NCBI RefSeq assembly: GCF_006385705.1
Contig: NZ_VFRQ01000001.1
Span: 124,001-188,000 of the forward strand
Direction of reading: 5' to 3'
Source: Pontibacter mangrovi
GTDB taxonomy: Bacteria; Bacteroidota; Bacteroidia; Cytophagales; Hymenobacteraceae
Length of the DNA stretch: 64,000 bases
Part shown: positions 25,197-34,799 of the stretch, in pieces
How the letters are laid out: each line of letters begins with the position of its first letter
Numbering within the stretch: position 1 is the first letter of the stretch
The notes under the pieces: model-generated
Seen by the model: the letters and a program-made list of their open reading frames with translations, nothing else
Databases searched by the model: none
Told to the model about the DNA's origin: nothing
Program-made: the position numbers and the translations under genes

Positions 25197-27284
25197 TTAG
25201 TAGTTCAGCAGCTCTTCTATTTTAGCGGCTACTTTCTCAGCGTTTGGCAGCATCATCTTCTCCAGCTCCACGTTCAGCGGAATGGCAGGCAGGTTGGCGG
25301 CTCCTAAGGTATAAATGGGGGCATCCAGCTTCTGAAAGCAGTCTCTCGACAATCGCCCAGCCAGAGACTCGGCAAAGGAGTTCATCAGGGGTTCCTCCGT
25401 CAGCACCAGTGCTTTGCCGTGGCGCTCTACCGAAGCCTTCACTGTTTCATAGTCCAGCGGGTTGAGGGTGCGCAGGTCCACGATTTCTATACTTCCCGGA
25501 AACTGCTTAGAGGCTGTTTTAGCCCAGTATACGCCCATGCCATAAGTAATGACGGTCAGGCTGTTGCCCATGCGCATTTCCTGTTCATTAGCCTGCTGCA
25601 CCACGTTTGCCTTGCCCAGCGGCAGGATATAGTTCTCATCCGGCTCCACGGTTTTGGCATCCTCGGTGCCCGGCACTTTTGACCAGTAAATGCCCTTATG
25701 CTCCAGCATCACCACCGGGTTCGGGTCCAGGAAGGCAGCTTTCATCAGGCCTTTCATATCGGCAGCGTTGCTAGGAAACACGACTTTTATTCCGCGGATG
25801 TTGAGCAGCGTGGACTCTATACTTCCGGAGTGGTATGGGCCGCCGCCGCCGTAAGCACCGATCGGCACTCGGATAACAGACTGAATCGGGAATTTGCCGT
25901 TGCTCAGATAGCAGCTCTTCGATAGCTCTTCTACCAGCTGGTTAATGCCGGGCCAGATATAATCGGCGAACTGAATCTCTACAATAGCTTTGGCGCCCAC
26001 CGCCGACATACCGGCCGTTGACCCCACAATATAGGCTTCCTGAATCGGAGTATTAAACACACGGGCATCACCATACTTTTTAGCAAGCAAGGCAGCCTCC
26101 CTGAACACGCCGCCCAACTCTCCGCCCACATCCTGGCCGTAAAATAGTGCCTCTGGATAGGTTTTGAGGATGTCATCCACAGCGTGCAGGGCGGCATCCA
26201 CCATAATCGCTTTCTCTGCGCCTTGCGGGCTGCGCTCCCCTTTCTCTTCTGTTACCGGCGTCGGAGCAAACTCATGCGTATCGAAAGAGGCTGGGTCGGG
26301 GTTGGGTGCCTTTAAGGCCCGCTCATAGTCTGCGGCTACCGTGTTCATCGCTTCCTGCTCCAGCAGCTTTATGTCCTCCACCGGCACACCTGACTCGAGC
26401 AGCACCTCGCGCAGCTTCGGAATCGGGTCGTCTATGCTGTGCTGCTGCAGGTTATCGCCCCGGTACCATTCCCGGCGCACGCCGGAAGTATGGTGGCCCA
26501 GCAGCGGTACCTTGGCATGCACCAGTATCGGGCGGCGCACTTTGCGCACATACTCTATCGCTACGCGCATCCCTTCGTAGGAAGATTCAAAATCAGAGCC
26601 GTTCACCCGCAGGCGCTCCATCCCTTTAAAGCCAGCCGCAAACTCAAAGGCGTCCATGGCGCGCATCTCCTTGCCGGTAGCCGAAATCCCCCAGTCATTG
26701 TCCTGTATCAGGTAGATGATCGGCAGCCCCTTCAGCACTGCCATCTGAAAAGCCTCGGCCACCTCGCCTTCGGTCACAGAGCCGTCACCCAAAGAGCACA
26801 ACACGATAGGTTTCTCCTCCCCTTTCAGCAGCCCCTGCCCTTCCAGGTAGGCCAGTCCGTGGGCCATGCCTGTTGCCGGTATGGCCTGCATGCCGGTTGC
26901 CGAGCTCTGGTGCGGTATAGTGGGAAAGCCTTCGCGCTTCAGTGATGGGTGCCCGTAGTAGGTGCGTCCTCCTGAGAAGGGGTCATCAGCCTTGGCCATG
27001 AGCTGCAGCATGAGCTCGTAGGGCTGCAGGCCCATGCCCAGCAGCATAGAGTCGTCGCGGTAGTAGAGCGAGGCGTAATCGTAGGGCTGTAGCTGCAGGG
27101 CGGCAGCCAGTTGTATGGCTTCGTGGCCGCGCGAGGTGCTGTGCACATACTTGCTGCAGATCGCCTTGTTTTCTTCGTAGGTATCTGCCATGGTTTTGGC
27201 AGTTATCATCAGTCGGTAAGCCTTTTTTAGTAATTCCAGATCTAGTTTTGTGGCTTCCAGGGTTTCGTGTGACATAGGTTGCAT
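25197..27284 (-). CDS. 2-oxoacid dehydrogenase E1, fused alpha and beta subunits
   Basis: A 695-residue thiamine-diphosphate enzyme joining both E1 chains of the branched-chain or similar 2-oxoacid dehydrogenase complex. The alpha half (about 1-330) has STSRGHEAIQLAAALQL, YYRDDS and the ThDP motif GDGSVTEGEVAEAFQMAVL ending in NDNWGIS. The beta half (about 355-695) has GQDVGGELGGVFREAA, FNTPIQEAYIVGSTAGMSA and RVPIGAYGGGGPYHSGS. It decarboxylates the keto acid and acylates E2 lipoate. No E2 or E3 gene is adjacent. The start could also be the second Met (27275). Confidence 0.88.
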   Translation of the reverse strand: MQPMSHETLEATKLDLELLKKAYRLMITAKTMADTYEENKAICSKYVHSTSRGHEAIQLAAALQLQPYDYASLYYRDDSMLLGMGLQPYELMLQLMAKADDPFSGGRTYYGHPSLKREGFPTIPHQSSATGMQAIPATGMAHGLAYLEGQGLLKGEEKPIVLCSLGDGSVTEGEVAEAFQMAVLKGLPIIYLIQDNDWGISATGKEMRAMDAFEFAAGFKGMERLRVNGSDFESSYEGMRVAIEYVRKVRRPILVHAKVPLLGHHTSGVRREWYRGDNLQQHSIDDPIPKLREVLLESGVPVEDIKLLEQEAMNTVAADYERALKAPNPDPASFDTHEFAPTPVTEEKGERSPQGAEKAIMVDAALHAVDDILKTYPEALFYGQDVGGELGGVFREAALLAKKYGDARVFNTPIQEAYIVGSTAGMSAVGAKAIVEIQFADYIWPGINQLVEELSKSCYLSNGKFPIQSVIRVPIGAYGGGGPYHSGSIESTLLNIRGIKVVFPSNAADMKGLMKAAFLDPNPVVMLEHKGIYWSKVPGTEDAKTVEPDENYILPLGKANVVQQANEQEMRMGNSLTVITYGMGVYWAKTASKQFPGSIEIVDLRTLNPLDYETVKASVERHGKALVLTEEPLMNSFAESLAGRLSRDCFQKLDAPIYTLGAANLPAIPLNVELEKMMLPNAEKVAAKIEELLNY

Positions 27285-27303
27285 TAAGGTTTGCCCGAAG
27301 TTA

Positions 27304-27334
27304 CAAATTTTCAGGTTTTAAGTAAAGTGACAAA
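27304..27334 (-). promoter_or_regulatory. Promoter of the E1 dehydrogenase gene
   Basis: On the minus strand TTTG (27334-27331), 19 bp, then AAAATTTG (27311-27304). This is the Bacteroidota TTTG-N19-TAnnTTTG arrangement with one mismatch in the -7 box; it ends 19 bp before the ATG. Confidence 0.5.
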
Positions 27335-27580
27335 TGGGTTCGGTAGAGCCGCCAGAATTAGGTAATTTTGCAGGAAAGTATCGATACGCTGAATAGTATA
27401 CATGAGATACTTGATAAAGGAAACACAACAAGCGCTGCGCGACAGAAGGCTCCGAAGATTGGTAAATTGCTTGCTGCGGTTGCATTGATCGTAATGCAAT
27501 AACCTCTCTGTTAATGTTGTATCCATAATCACTAAGTATAATTTCTAGCTTCTTACATCTATCATCTATCATCTAGTATA

Positions 27581-28483
27581 ATGTTCAGAGAAAAAGTTGA
27601 GGCGTTTATGCGCCAGTTCCAGGCAGATCTTTGCCATGCCCTTGAAACATGCGACGGCGGCGCCACTTTCAGTTCAGAAGTATGGCAGCACGAAGGCGGC
27701 GGCGGGGGTATTACCCGTGTGATTGAGAACGGCCAGGTACTGGAAAAAGGCGGCGTCAACTTCTCTGCCGTAACCGGCGAGTTGTCGCCGCAGTTTTTGA
27801 AGGCCCTGCAGATGCCAGACCCACGCTATTTTGCCACCGGCGTATCGGTGGTGATGCACCCGCACAGCCCGATGGTGCCCATCGCACACATGAACGTGCG
27901 CTACTTTGAGGCGGGCAACGGGCAGGCCTGGTTCGGCGGCGGCATCGATATGACGCCCATTTACGTGGACGTGAAACAGGCGCGGGAGTTTCATGAGCAG
28001 ATGAAGGCCGTATGTGATAAGCACCACCCCAGCTATTACCCGGAGTTTAAGAAATGGGCCGACGATTATTTTTACAACGAGCACCGCGACGAGACGCGCG
28101 GCGTGGGCGGCATTTTCTTCGACAGGCTGATGGCAACAGAGGAGATAAGTATGGAAGAGCGCCTGGCTTTTGTACATGATGTGGCCTATGCGTTCATCCC
28201 GTTTTATACGTCTGTCATCAACCAGAACCGCAACCTGCCCTATGGGGAGCGCGAGAAGCAGTGGCAGCTCATCCGCCGCGGCCGCTATGTGGAATTTAAC
28301 CTGGTATATGACCGTGGCACCAAGTTTGGGCTGCTGACCAAAGGCAGAATCGAATCTATCCTCATGAGTTTGCCGACGCATGCTTCCTGGGTGTATAATT
28401 TCACGCCGGAGCCAAGAAGCGCTGAGGAGCAGACGCTCAGCTATCTGAAAAAAGACATCGACTGGGTAAACGAAGGCAGGTAA
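27581..28483 (+). CDS. hemF: Oxygen-dependent coproporphyrinogen III oxidase
   Basis: A 300-residue enzyme that oxidatively decarboxylates coproporphyrinogen III to protoporphyrinogen IX in heme synthesis. It shows the family's GGGGGITRVIENGQVLEKGGVNFS segment (split here as GGGGGITRV and EKGGVNFSAV), HPHSPMVPIAHMNVRYFE, WFGGGIDMTPIYV, RGVGGIFFD and GRYVEFNLVYDRGTKFGL. Length is normal. Its stop overlaps the ATG of the PAP2 gene (TAATG), which implies translational coupling. Being oxygen-dependent, it fits an aerobic organism that also runs a high-affinity cbb3 oxidase. Confidence 0.95.
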   Translation: MFREKVEAFMRQFQADLCHALETCDGGATFSSEVWQHEGGGGGITRVIENGQVLEKGGVNFSAVTGELSPQFLKALQMPDPRYFATGVSVVMHPHSPMVPIAHMNVRYFEAGNGQAWFGGGIDMTPIYVDVKQAREFHEQMKAVCDKHHPSYYPEFKKWADDYFYNEHRDETRGVGGIFFDRLMATEEISMEERLAFVHDVAYAFIPFYTSVINQNRNLPYGEREKQWQLIRRGRYVEFNLVYDRGTKFGLLTKGRIESILMSLPTHASWVYNFTPEPRSAEEQTLSYLKKDIDWVNEGR

Positions 28484-29058
28484 TGGTAGAGGCGCTGGAG
28501 CAGCTGGATAAAGAAGTTTTCGTTTACCTGAACGACCTGCACAGTCCTTTCTGGGACGCTGTGATGGTGTTCGTGTCGGAGAAGCTGGTGTGGATACCGT
28601 TTTACCTGGGCCTGGTCGGCTACCTGGTGTGGCGCTACCGCAGGCAAAGCATCCTGATGATCCTGCTGGTTGTGCTGGCGATCGGCCTCTCCGATTTTAT
28701 CGCTTCCGGACTCATGAAGCCATACTTTATGCGCCTCCGCCCCTGTCATGACCCAACGCTTTCAGGGATCGTCAACATTGTGGAGGGCTGCGGCGGCAGG
28801 TACGGGTTTATCTCGTCGCATGCGGCCAATACCTTTGCCCTGGCTGTTTTCTTTAACCTCATCCTCTCCGACCGCTACTTTATTTTTAAGGTGGTATTGG
28901 TGGCTTGGGCGGTAGTGGTTACCTACAGCCGCATTTACCTGGGTGTGCATTTTCCGGCGGATGTGCTGCTGGGTGCCTTGTTGGGCGCCCTTATGGCCTT
29001 TCTTTGCTCCATGCTATACTTCAGGCTGCTGCAGAAGTACCCCTACTTTAGCCGCTAA
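28483..29058 (+). CDS. PAP2-family membrane phosphatase
   Basis: A 191-residue protein with about five membrane helices and the three PAP2 motifs: KPYFMRLRP (motif 1, KxxxxxxRP), SSHAANTFA (motif 2, variant of PSGH) and SRIYLGVHFPADV (motif 3). Such enzymes dephosphorylate phosphatidate, undecaprenyl-diphosphate or lipid A-type substrates at the membrane. The start codon overlaps the hemF stop by one base. Substrate not deducible. Confidence 0.87.
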   Translation: MVEALEQLDKEVFVYLNDLHSPFWDAVMVFVSEKLVWIPFYLGLVGYLVWRYRRQSILMILLVVLAIGLSDFIASGLMKPYFMRLRPCHDPTLSGIVNIVEGCGGRYGFISSHAANTFALAVFFNLILSDRYFIFKVVLVAWAVVVTYSRIYLGVHFPADVLLGALLGALMAFLCSMLYFRLLQKYPYFSR

Positions 29059-29105
29059 ACCTTTGCCTTTGCTGCCTGTTGCTTTGCAAAACAAGAGCAA
29101 CCAAT

Positions 29106-31481
29106 TTGCGAATCTCAAAGCATACTTTTTTACTTCTGGCAGGCCTGCTGTGCCTGCTTTTTCCGGCTACGGCACAATCTGTTTTCAAAATAGGCGGTTT
29201 GGTGCTGGATGCGCAAACCGGTGAGCCGCTGGCCGGCGCTGCCGTGGCGCTGAAAGAGCGGCCAGCGGCAGGAGCAGTTTCGGAGGCTACGGGCAGTTTT
29301 AGCTTTGCTGCTCCTGAAGGCATGTATACGCTTGTGGTTAAGTTTATTGGCTATCAGCAGCAAGAGCTCCCGCTGCAGCTCAATCAGTCAGTAGACTTAC
29401 GAATAAAGCTGGTGCCCACCGCGTACCAGGTGCAGGAGGTGGAGGTGACTGCCGCCCGCAAACCACCCCTCACCGAAACGGCTGCCATGGGAGAACTAGA
29501 GTTGCCGCTCGAGACGATCAAATCCTTGCCGGTGCTGTTTGGGGAAGTCGACATCCTGAAAACCGTGCAGCTGATGCCGGGGGTAAAGTCGGCTGGTGAG
29601 GGCGGCACGGGCTTTTACGTGCGGGGCGGCGGCGCAGACCAGAACCTGGTGCTGCTCGACAAGGCCACTGTGTACAACCCCGGCCACCTGTTCAACTTCT
29701 TCTCGGTGTTCAACAGCGACGCCATCGATGAAACCACGCTCATCAAAGGCAGCATGCCGGCCCGTTACGGCGGGCGCCTTTCCTCCGTGCTCGACATCGG
29801 CATGAAAACCGGCGACTACAATGACTTTCAGGTGGATGGCGGCGTGGGGCTGATCTCTTCGCGGGTGTCGGTACAGGGGCCGTTGGCGCGGGATAAGGCT
29901 TCTTTTATACTTTCGGGGCGGCGCACCTATGCCGACGTGCTCATGAACCCCTTCCTAAAGAACACAGATCAGGGCGGCGTGCCTTACTATTTCTACGACC
30001 TCAACGGCAAACTCAGTTTTATACTTTCCGGCAAAGACAAACTGTACCTGAGTGGCTACTATGGCCGCGATGTGGGGGCGCTCACGTTGTCGGATGGCCG
30101 CTTCGACGCTGATTTTTTCTGGGGCAACACCAGCGCTACCGCCCGCTGGCACCATACCTTTAGCGATAAACTGCAGCTGGATGTGTCGGGGGTGCTGAGT
30201 AAGTATGACTTTGAGTTTAGCTGGGACTTTGGCGGCTTTAACACAGTTGCACAAACGGGCGTGCAGGATTATAGCGCCAACATTGACTTTAACTATCAGG
30301 CAAGTGCGCGGCATCAGCTGCGGTATGGCGTGCAGTATACATACCACAAGCTTCGACCCCGCTCCGGTGAGGCCGAGGGAGCAGGCGGGCAGGTGTTCTC
30401 CACAGAGCGGCTCCGCAACAAGTATGGCCACGAGTATGCGTTTTATGTTTCAGATGATTTTTACATCACTGATAAATTGCTTCTTAGCGCGGGCCTTCGG
30501 AACAGTTACTTTACGCAAGTCGGGCCCTTTACCCGCTACCAGTTTAACGATAGGATGATAGCCACTGACTCTGCCAGCTATGGCCGGGGCGAACAGGTGA
30601 AAACCTATCAGGCGCTGGAGCCGCGGGTGTCTGCCAAGTATGAGCTTAGCCCAGGTTCTTCTGTAAAAGCCGCTTTTACGCGGTCTGCCCAGTACCTGCA
30701 CCTGGTTTCGAATGCTTATACCACGCTGCCGCTGGATGTGTGGGTGCCAAGCTCAGCGCTGGTGGAGCCGCAGTATGCCACGCAGTATGCGCTGGGCTAC
30801 TTTAGAAGTATAAAGCAAAACCAGTACGAAGGCTCGGTGGAAGTATACTATAAAAAGATGAAAAACCAACTGGAGTACCGCGAGGGCTTTGCGCCCGGCC
30901 CCAGCAACCGCGACCTGGAGTATGAGTTTGTGAGCGGCTGCGGCAAGTCTTACGGCATAGAGCTTTTCCTGCGCAAGAACTACGGCAACCTGCAGGGCTG
31001 GCTGGGCTACACGCTCTCCCGCACCACGCGCACGTTTCCAGCGTTAAACAACGGGGCACCCTTCCCGGCCCGCTACGACCGCCGCCACGACCTGTCGTTG
31101 GTGGCGACCTATAAGTATAACGAGCGCTGGACCTTGGGCGGCACGTTTGTGTACGGCACCGGCGAGGCCACCACCCAGCCGGTGCGTCGTTATTTTCTGG
31201 AGGGCACCGTGAACTACCAGTACGGCGAGCGCAACAGCTTCCGGATGCAGCCCACCCACCGCCTCGACCTGGCCGCTACACTGGAAGGGAAAAAATGGAA
31301 GAACATCGAAAACAGCTGGACCTTCTCGCTCTACAACGTGTATGGCCGCCGGAATCCCTACTTATACTACATCGATAACGAAGGAAGCGCCTTTGGCGAC
31401 AGCGTAAAGCTGCAGGCCAAAAAGGTATCGATCGTGCCATTTCCGTTGCCTTCTGTTACCTTAAACTTTAGCTGGAAATAG
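29106..31481 (+). CDS. TonB-dependent receptor with carboxypeptidase-regulatory-like domain
   Basis: An outer-membrane receptor of about 791 residues. After the signal peptide (RISKHTFLLLAGLLCLLFP, then ATAQS) come a CarboxypepD_reg-like domain (about 27-110), a plug (about 120-230) with RGGGADQNLVLLDKATVYNPGHL and SMPARYGGRLSSVLDI, and a long barrel ending in an aromatic terminus (VTLNFSWK). No ATG fits: the reading frame offers TTG at 29079 and TTG at 29106; I choose 29106 because it gives the cleaner signal peptide. A DUF4249 lipoprotein gene follows after 1 bp, a common pairing. Substrate unknown. Confidence 0.85.
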   Translation: MRISKHTFLLLAGLLCLLFPATAQSVFKIGGLVLDAQTGEPLAGAAVALKERPAAGAVSEATGSFSFAAPEGMYTLVVKFIGYQQQELPLQLNQSVDLRIKLVPTAYQVQEVEVTAARKPPLTETAAMGELELPLETIKSLPVLFGEVDILKTVQLMPGVKSAGEGGTGFYVRGGGADQNLVLLDKATVYNPGHLFNFFSVFNSDAIDETTLIKGSMPARYGGRLSSVLDIGMKTGDYNDFQVDGGVGLISSRVSVQGPLARDKASFILSGRRTYADVLMNPFLKNTDQGGVPYYFYDLNGKLSFILSGKDKLYLSGYYGRDVGALTLSDGRFDADFFWGNTSATARWHHTFSDKLQLDVSGVLSKYDFEFSWDFGGFNTVAQTGVQDYSANIDFNYQASARHQLRYGVQYTYHKLRPRSGEAEGAGGQVFSTERLRNKYGHEYAFYVSDDFYITDKLLLSAGLRNSYFTQVGPFTRYQFNDRMIATDSASYGRGEQVKTYQALEPRVSAKYELSPGSSVKAAFTRSAQYLHLVSNAYTTLPLDVWVPSSALVEPQYATQYALGYFRSIKQNQYEGSVEVYYKKMKNQLEYREGFAPGPSNRDLEYEFVSGCGKSYGIELFLRKNYGNLQGWLGYTLSRTTRTFPALNNGAPFPARYDRRHDLSLVATYKYNERWTLGGTFVYGTGEATTQPVRRYFLEGTVNYQYGERNSFRMQPTHRLDLAATLEGKKWKNIENSWTFSLYNVYGRRNPYLYYIDNEGSAFGDSVKLQAKKVSIVPFPLPSVTLNFSWK

Positions 31482-31482
31482 T

Positions 31483-32421
31483 ATGCCGAAGCTGAAATTT
31501 ATACTTATCACTTTGTGCGGCTTGTTGTTTTTTAGCTGCGAGGAAGACATAACGATTGAGGTGCCGCCCGGGGAAGAGCAGCTGGTGGTGGAAGGGCACA
31601 TAGAGCCCGGTGCGCCTCCTATCGTGGTGCTGACCCGCACGGTGCCGGTTTTCTCTGAGATTTCTGCAGCGGCGCTGTCAGGCGCTTTCGTGCACGAGGC
31701 GCAGGTTACGGTGTCTGTGGACGAGAAAAGCTATACTTTAAAAGAATATCCTGTAGGTGCTCTAAATGATAACGTTAAGCAAGCGCTGGCGATGCAGTTT
31801 GGAGTGCAGCCTGTCGCAGGAGCCGCGTCGGGCAATGTAGATTTCTTCGTTTATACGTCGGATGAACTCTTGGGTGAAACAGGGAAAAGCTATACGCTGC
31901 GTGTGCTGCACGAGGGGCGCGAGCTTAGCGCCGTTACTACCATTCCGCAGTATAACCCGCTCGACTCGCTATGGGTGGTGCCGCACCCCGACCCGGCACA
32001 GGATAGCCTGGTAAGCCTCTACTACCGCTATGCCGACCCTGATACACTGGGCAACAGCATCCGCTACTTTACCAAGCGAAACAGCGAGCCTTTTTACCCG
32101 GGCCTGTTGCTGTCCGTGTTGTCGGATGAGCTAGTGAACGGCGCCACGATCGATTACCCGCTGGACCGCGGGGAGCCAAAGGGGCAGGAAGAGGTGGATC
32201 AGGATCTGTACAGCTACTTTGGCATCGGCGACACGGTAACGGTGCGCTGGGCGGCCATCGATATAGCGCACTATCGCTTTTGGTATACCTTGGAGAATGA
32301 GCAGAACAACAACGGCAGCCCCATCTCCTCGCCTAACATCACGCAATCCAACATAAAAGGCGGGCTGGGCATTTGGGGAGGCTACGCGCCTACCTATCAT
32401 ACCATCGTTATAGGCCGGTAA
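31483..32421 (+). CDS. DUF4249 outer-membrane lipoprotein
   Basis: A 312-residue lipoprotein with signal peptide and lipobox FFSC (Cys19), followed by EEDITIEVPPGEEQLVVEGHI, the typical opening of DUF4249. It is predicted to be mostly beta-stranded and surface-attached. The family is found next to TonB-dependent receptors, here 1 bp downstream, and probably acts as an accessory to that receptor; the function is not proven. Its stop is 1 bp from the stop of the convergent K+ channel gene. Confidence 0.85.
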   Translation: MPKLKFILITLCGLLFFSCEEDITIEVPPGEEQLVVEGHIEPGAPPIVVLTRTVPVFSEISAAALSGAFVHEAQVTVSVDEKSYTLKEYPVGALNDNVKQALAMQFGVQPVAGAASGNVDFFVYTSDELLGETGKSYTLRVLHEGRELSAVTTIPQYNPLDSLWVVPHPDPAQDSLVSLYYRYADPDTLGNSIRYFTKRNSEPFYPGLLLSVLSDELVNGATIDYPLDRGEPKGQEEVDQDLYSYFGIGDTVTVRWAAIDIAHYRFWYTLENEQNNNGSPISSPNITQSNIKGGLGIWGGYAPTYHTIVIGR

Positions 32422-32422
32422 T

Positions 32423-33247
32423 CTAGTCTACCGTGTACTCAAACGCATAGCCGCAGTTGTAGCAGAAGTGGGCCCCTACCGGGTGCCCTTCCTGGTGGCA
32501 GTTGGGGCAAACACGCGTAGGCACCATCTTTTTGTCAGATTTAGACATCTCCACCGTTACAATGCCGGTAGGCACGGCTATGATGCCATAGCCCATGATC
32601 ATCACAAAGCTAGCCAGTATCTGCCCTAAGGCTGTTTGCGGAGCAATATCACCATAGCCAACCGTGGTGAGTGTGACGATGGTCCAGTAAATGCTGGTGG
32701 GTATGCTGGTAAAGCCGCTGGCGGTGCCTTCTATCACATACATGGCCGAGCCGATAATAACCACTAACAGGATGACGGTGCCTAAGAAAACAGTTATTTT
32801 CGCAAAGCTCGCTTTTAGCGCGTTGGAGAGTACCTGCCCTTCGTTTATAAACTGCGTGAGTTTAAAGATTCGGGCAATACGCAGCAAACGCAGCACACGC
32901 ACCACCAACAAATACTGCGACCCAAGTATAAACAAACTCAAGTACGAAGGAATGATCGATAGCAGGTCTACGAGGCCAAAAAACGAGAAAATATACTTTA
33001 GCGGCTTTGGTGAGCTATAGATGCGTAATAGGTACTCGATGGTGAAAAGTATGGTAAAGCCCCACTCCAGGCCCAAGAAAAGGTGCAGGTGTTCCCGGCG
33101 CAAGGTTACCACGCTCTCCAAAGACACCACCGTAACACTGGCCGTGATAAAGAAGAGCAGTAGCACGTCAAACAGCTTGCCCGCAGGCGTTTCAGCCTCA
33201 AAAATGATAGTGTACAGCTGCTGTTTGAGTGTTTTTTCTTTCGCCAT
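32423..33247 (-). CDS. Voltage-gated-type potassium channel with C-terminal zinc ribbon
   Basis: A 274-residue six-helix channel subunit. The S4 helix carries spaced arginines (VVRVLRLLRIARIFKL, about 115-130) and the pore holds the K+ selectivity filter TTVGYGD (about 196-202). After S6 the usual RCK domain is absent; instead a short C-terminus has CPNCHQEGHPVGAHFCYNCG, a zinc-ribbon CxxC...CxxC. It should mediate K+ flux across the inner membrane. It is followed on the same strand by two membrane proteins of unknown role. Confidence 0.88.
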   Translation of the reverse strand: MAKEKTLKQQLYTIIFEAETPAGKLFDVLLLFFITASVTVVSLESVVTLRREHLHLFLGLEWGFTILFTIEYLLRIYSSPKPLKYIFSFFGLVDLLSIIPSYLSLFILGSQYLLVVRVLRLLRIARIFKLTQFINEGQVLSNALKASFAKITVFLGTVILLVVIIGSAMYVIEGTASGFTSIPTSIYWTIVTLTTVGYGDIAPQTALGQILASFVMIMGYGIIAVPTGIVTVEMSKSDKKMVPTRVCPNCHQEGHPVGAHFCYNCGYAFEYTVD

Positions 33248-33353
33248 GCCCGGTCTACGGTATACTTATTTCAACTATACGTTGGTTTAAATGTGTTGCT
33301 GTATTTGTTTATTATCCAAAGCTGCAAGGTAATGTTACTTTGATCACAGAGGA

Positions 33354-34748
33354 TTAGAAGGTAGAGATCACCTGCACAGAGTCGCGGTTTAGTTTGTAGC
33401 TGAGATAGCCCCTGATGCGGTTCTCGTACTCCTGCACCTGCTCGGGCTTCATTTTCTGGGGCACAGGCTGCTCCTTCTGCGAAGGCTTTTTTTCTGGCTC
33501 CGGTTGCCGCCAGTCCAGCATTACCAGCATCACGGTATCAGGCTTGCCCACGTTGGCTGTGTTCACCATCTCCCCCAACTGCACCTTCCTGATCTCCGGG
33601 AACAGCATTTTCAAGTCCTTGGCAGCTGTTCCGTTAAGCTCCAGCTCTTGCTTGCGCTGCAGGCTGTCGGTGTGCTGCTCCTGCATTTTCTGCAGCTCCA
33701 GCGTTTTCAGAAAGTCCTGCGTCAGGTTGTTGGTGATGTCGTAGGCGATCTGCTGCACCTCCTCCGGCGACACGTCCAACTGCACGAGCTTGACTCTATA
33801 CTTGCTCAGTTGATTAGCTGCCAGAATTTTATCGTAATGCTGCACCAGCTGCTCGTCTACCTGTTTGCCAACGCTGTAGATCTTGATGTACTGCAAGGAA
33901 TCGCCGGGCTGCACTTCCCACTTGATGATCTCGTTGTTGCGGCGGGTAAAGTCGGAGATCACCAGTTGCTCTATCTGTTTCTTGGTCTGTATGCCGCTGT
34001 AGATGTTGTACAGAAAGTAGATGCTAGGCAGCACCACAATTACCAGCATCACCACCATGGCCTGCGCTACACGCTTTTGCTTTGCCTGGTCTACATACTC
34101 TTTCGGGCTGAAGTGCAGGTATTTCACGATCATGTAGGTGGCCAGGCTGATGAAGACCGCGTTGATGAAGAACAGGTAAAAGCCTCCGAAAAAGAAGTCG
34201 TAGCGGCCCACGGCAAGCCCATAGCCTGCCGTGCATAGCGGCGGCATCAAAGCAGTAGCGATGGCTACCCCTGGAATGGCGTTTGATTTGTCGGAGCGGG
34301 AAATGGAGACAATGCCTGCCACGCCTCCGAAAAAGGCCACCATCACATCCAGCAATGTGGGCGTGGTGCGGGCCAGAAGCTCGTTGGTTGGCTCGCCAAG
34401 CGGCGTAATGCTAAAGTAAAAGGCGCTTACCAGCAGGCCTGCCGCTGCCGCCACAGCCAGGTTCTTCAGCGAGGCAATGAGCATTTCACGGTCGTTTATA
34501 CCCACTGCAAGGCCCACACCCAGTATCGGCGACATGAGCGGCGAAATTAACATGGCCCCGATAATAACGGCACCGGAGCTGGTGTCGAGGCCGATAGAAG
34601 CCAGCATGGCCGAGCATATCAGCATCCAGGTGTTGTTCCCCCGGATCGGGATCTTGTCGTTTATTTCCCGGATGGTGCCAGCCTCATCGGTTTCATGCTG
34701 AATGTTGAGGACATTGCCCAGCAGCTTTTTTAGGGACTGTAAAAGCAT
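33354..34748 (-). CDS. DUF389 membrane protein
   Basis: A 464-residue protein of the DUF389 (TIGR00341-type) family. About six N-terminal helices (residues 40-255) include SSGAVIIGAMLISPLMSPILGVG and the PGVAIATALMPPLCTAGYG motif. They are followed by a hydrophilic, partly coiled-coil C-terminal half (about 270-464, rich in Gln, Glu and Lys). Function is not established. It lies 51 bp downstream of the DUF2254 gene and upstream of the K+ channel gene on the same strand. Confidence 0.85.
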   Translation of the reverse strand: MLLQSLKKLLGNVLNIQHETDEAGTIREINDKIPIRGNNTWMLICSAMLASIGLDTSSGAVIIGAMLISPLMSPILGVGLAVGINDREMLIASLKNLAVAAAAGLLVSAFYFSITPLGEPTNELLARTTPTLLDVMVAFFGGVAGIVSISRSDKSNAIPGVAIATALMPPLCTAGYGLAVGRYDFFFGGFYLFFINAVFISLATYMIVKYLHFSPKEYVDQAKQKRVAQAMVVMLVIVVLPSIYFLYNIYSGIQTKKQIEQLVISDFTRRNNEIIKWEVQPGDSLQYIKIYSVGKQVDEQLVQHYDKILAANQLSKYRVKLVQLDVSPEEVQQIAYDITNNLTQDFLKTLELQKMQEQHTDSLQRKQELELNGTAAKDLKMLFPEIRKVQLGEMVNTANVGKPDTVMLVMLDWRQPEPEKKPSQKEQPVPQKMKPEQVQEYENRIRGYLSYKLNRDSVQVISTF

Positions 34749-34799
34749 ACTTCTTGAAATGATTGGCTACAAAAATAGCCAAATAAATGAAAGTGCCTA

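Noticed and set aside
27318..27572. 84-codon minus-strand frame upstream of hemF
   Set aside because: Located in the divergent promoter gap of the E1 gene and hemF, no conserved-looking features; more likely non-coding.
33504..34238. 244-codon plus-strand frame opposite DUF389
   Set aside because: His/Leu/Gln-rich translation typical of an antisense shadow.
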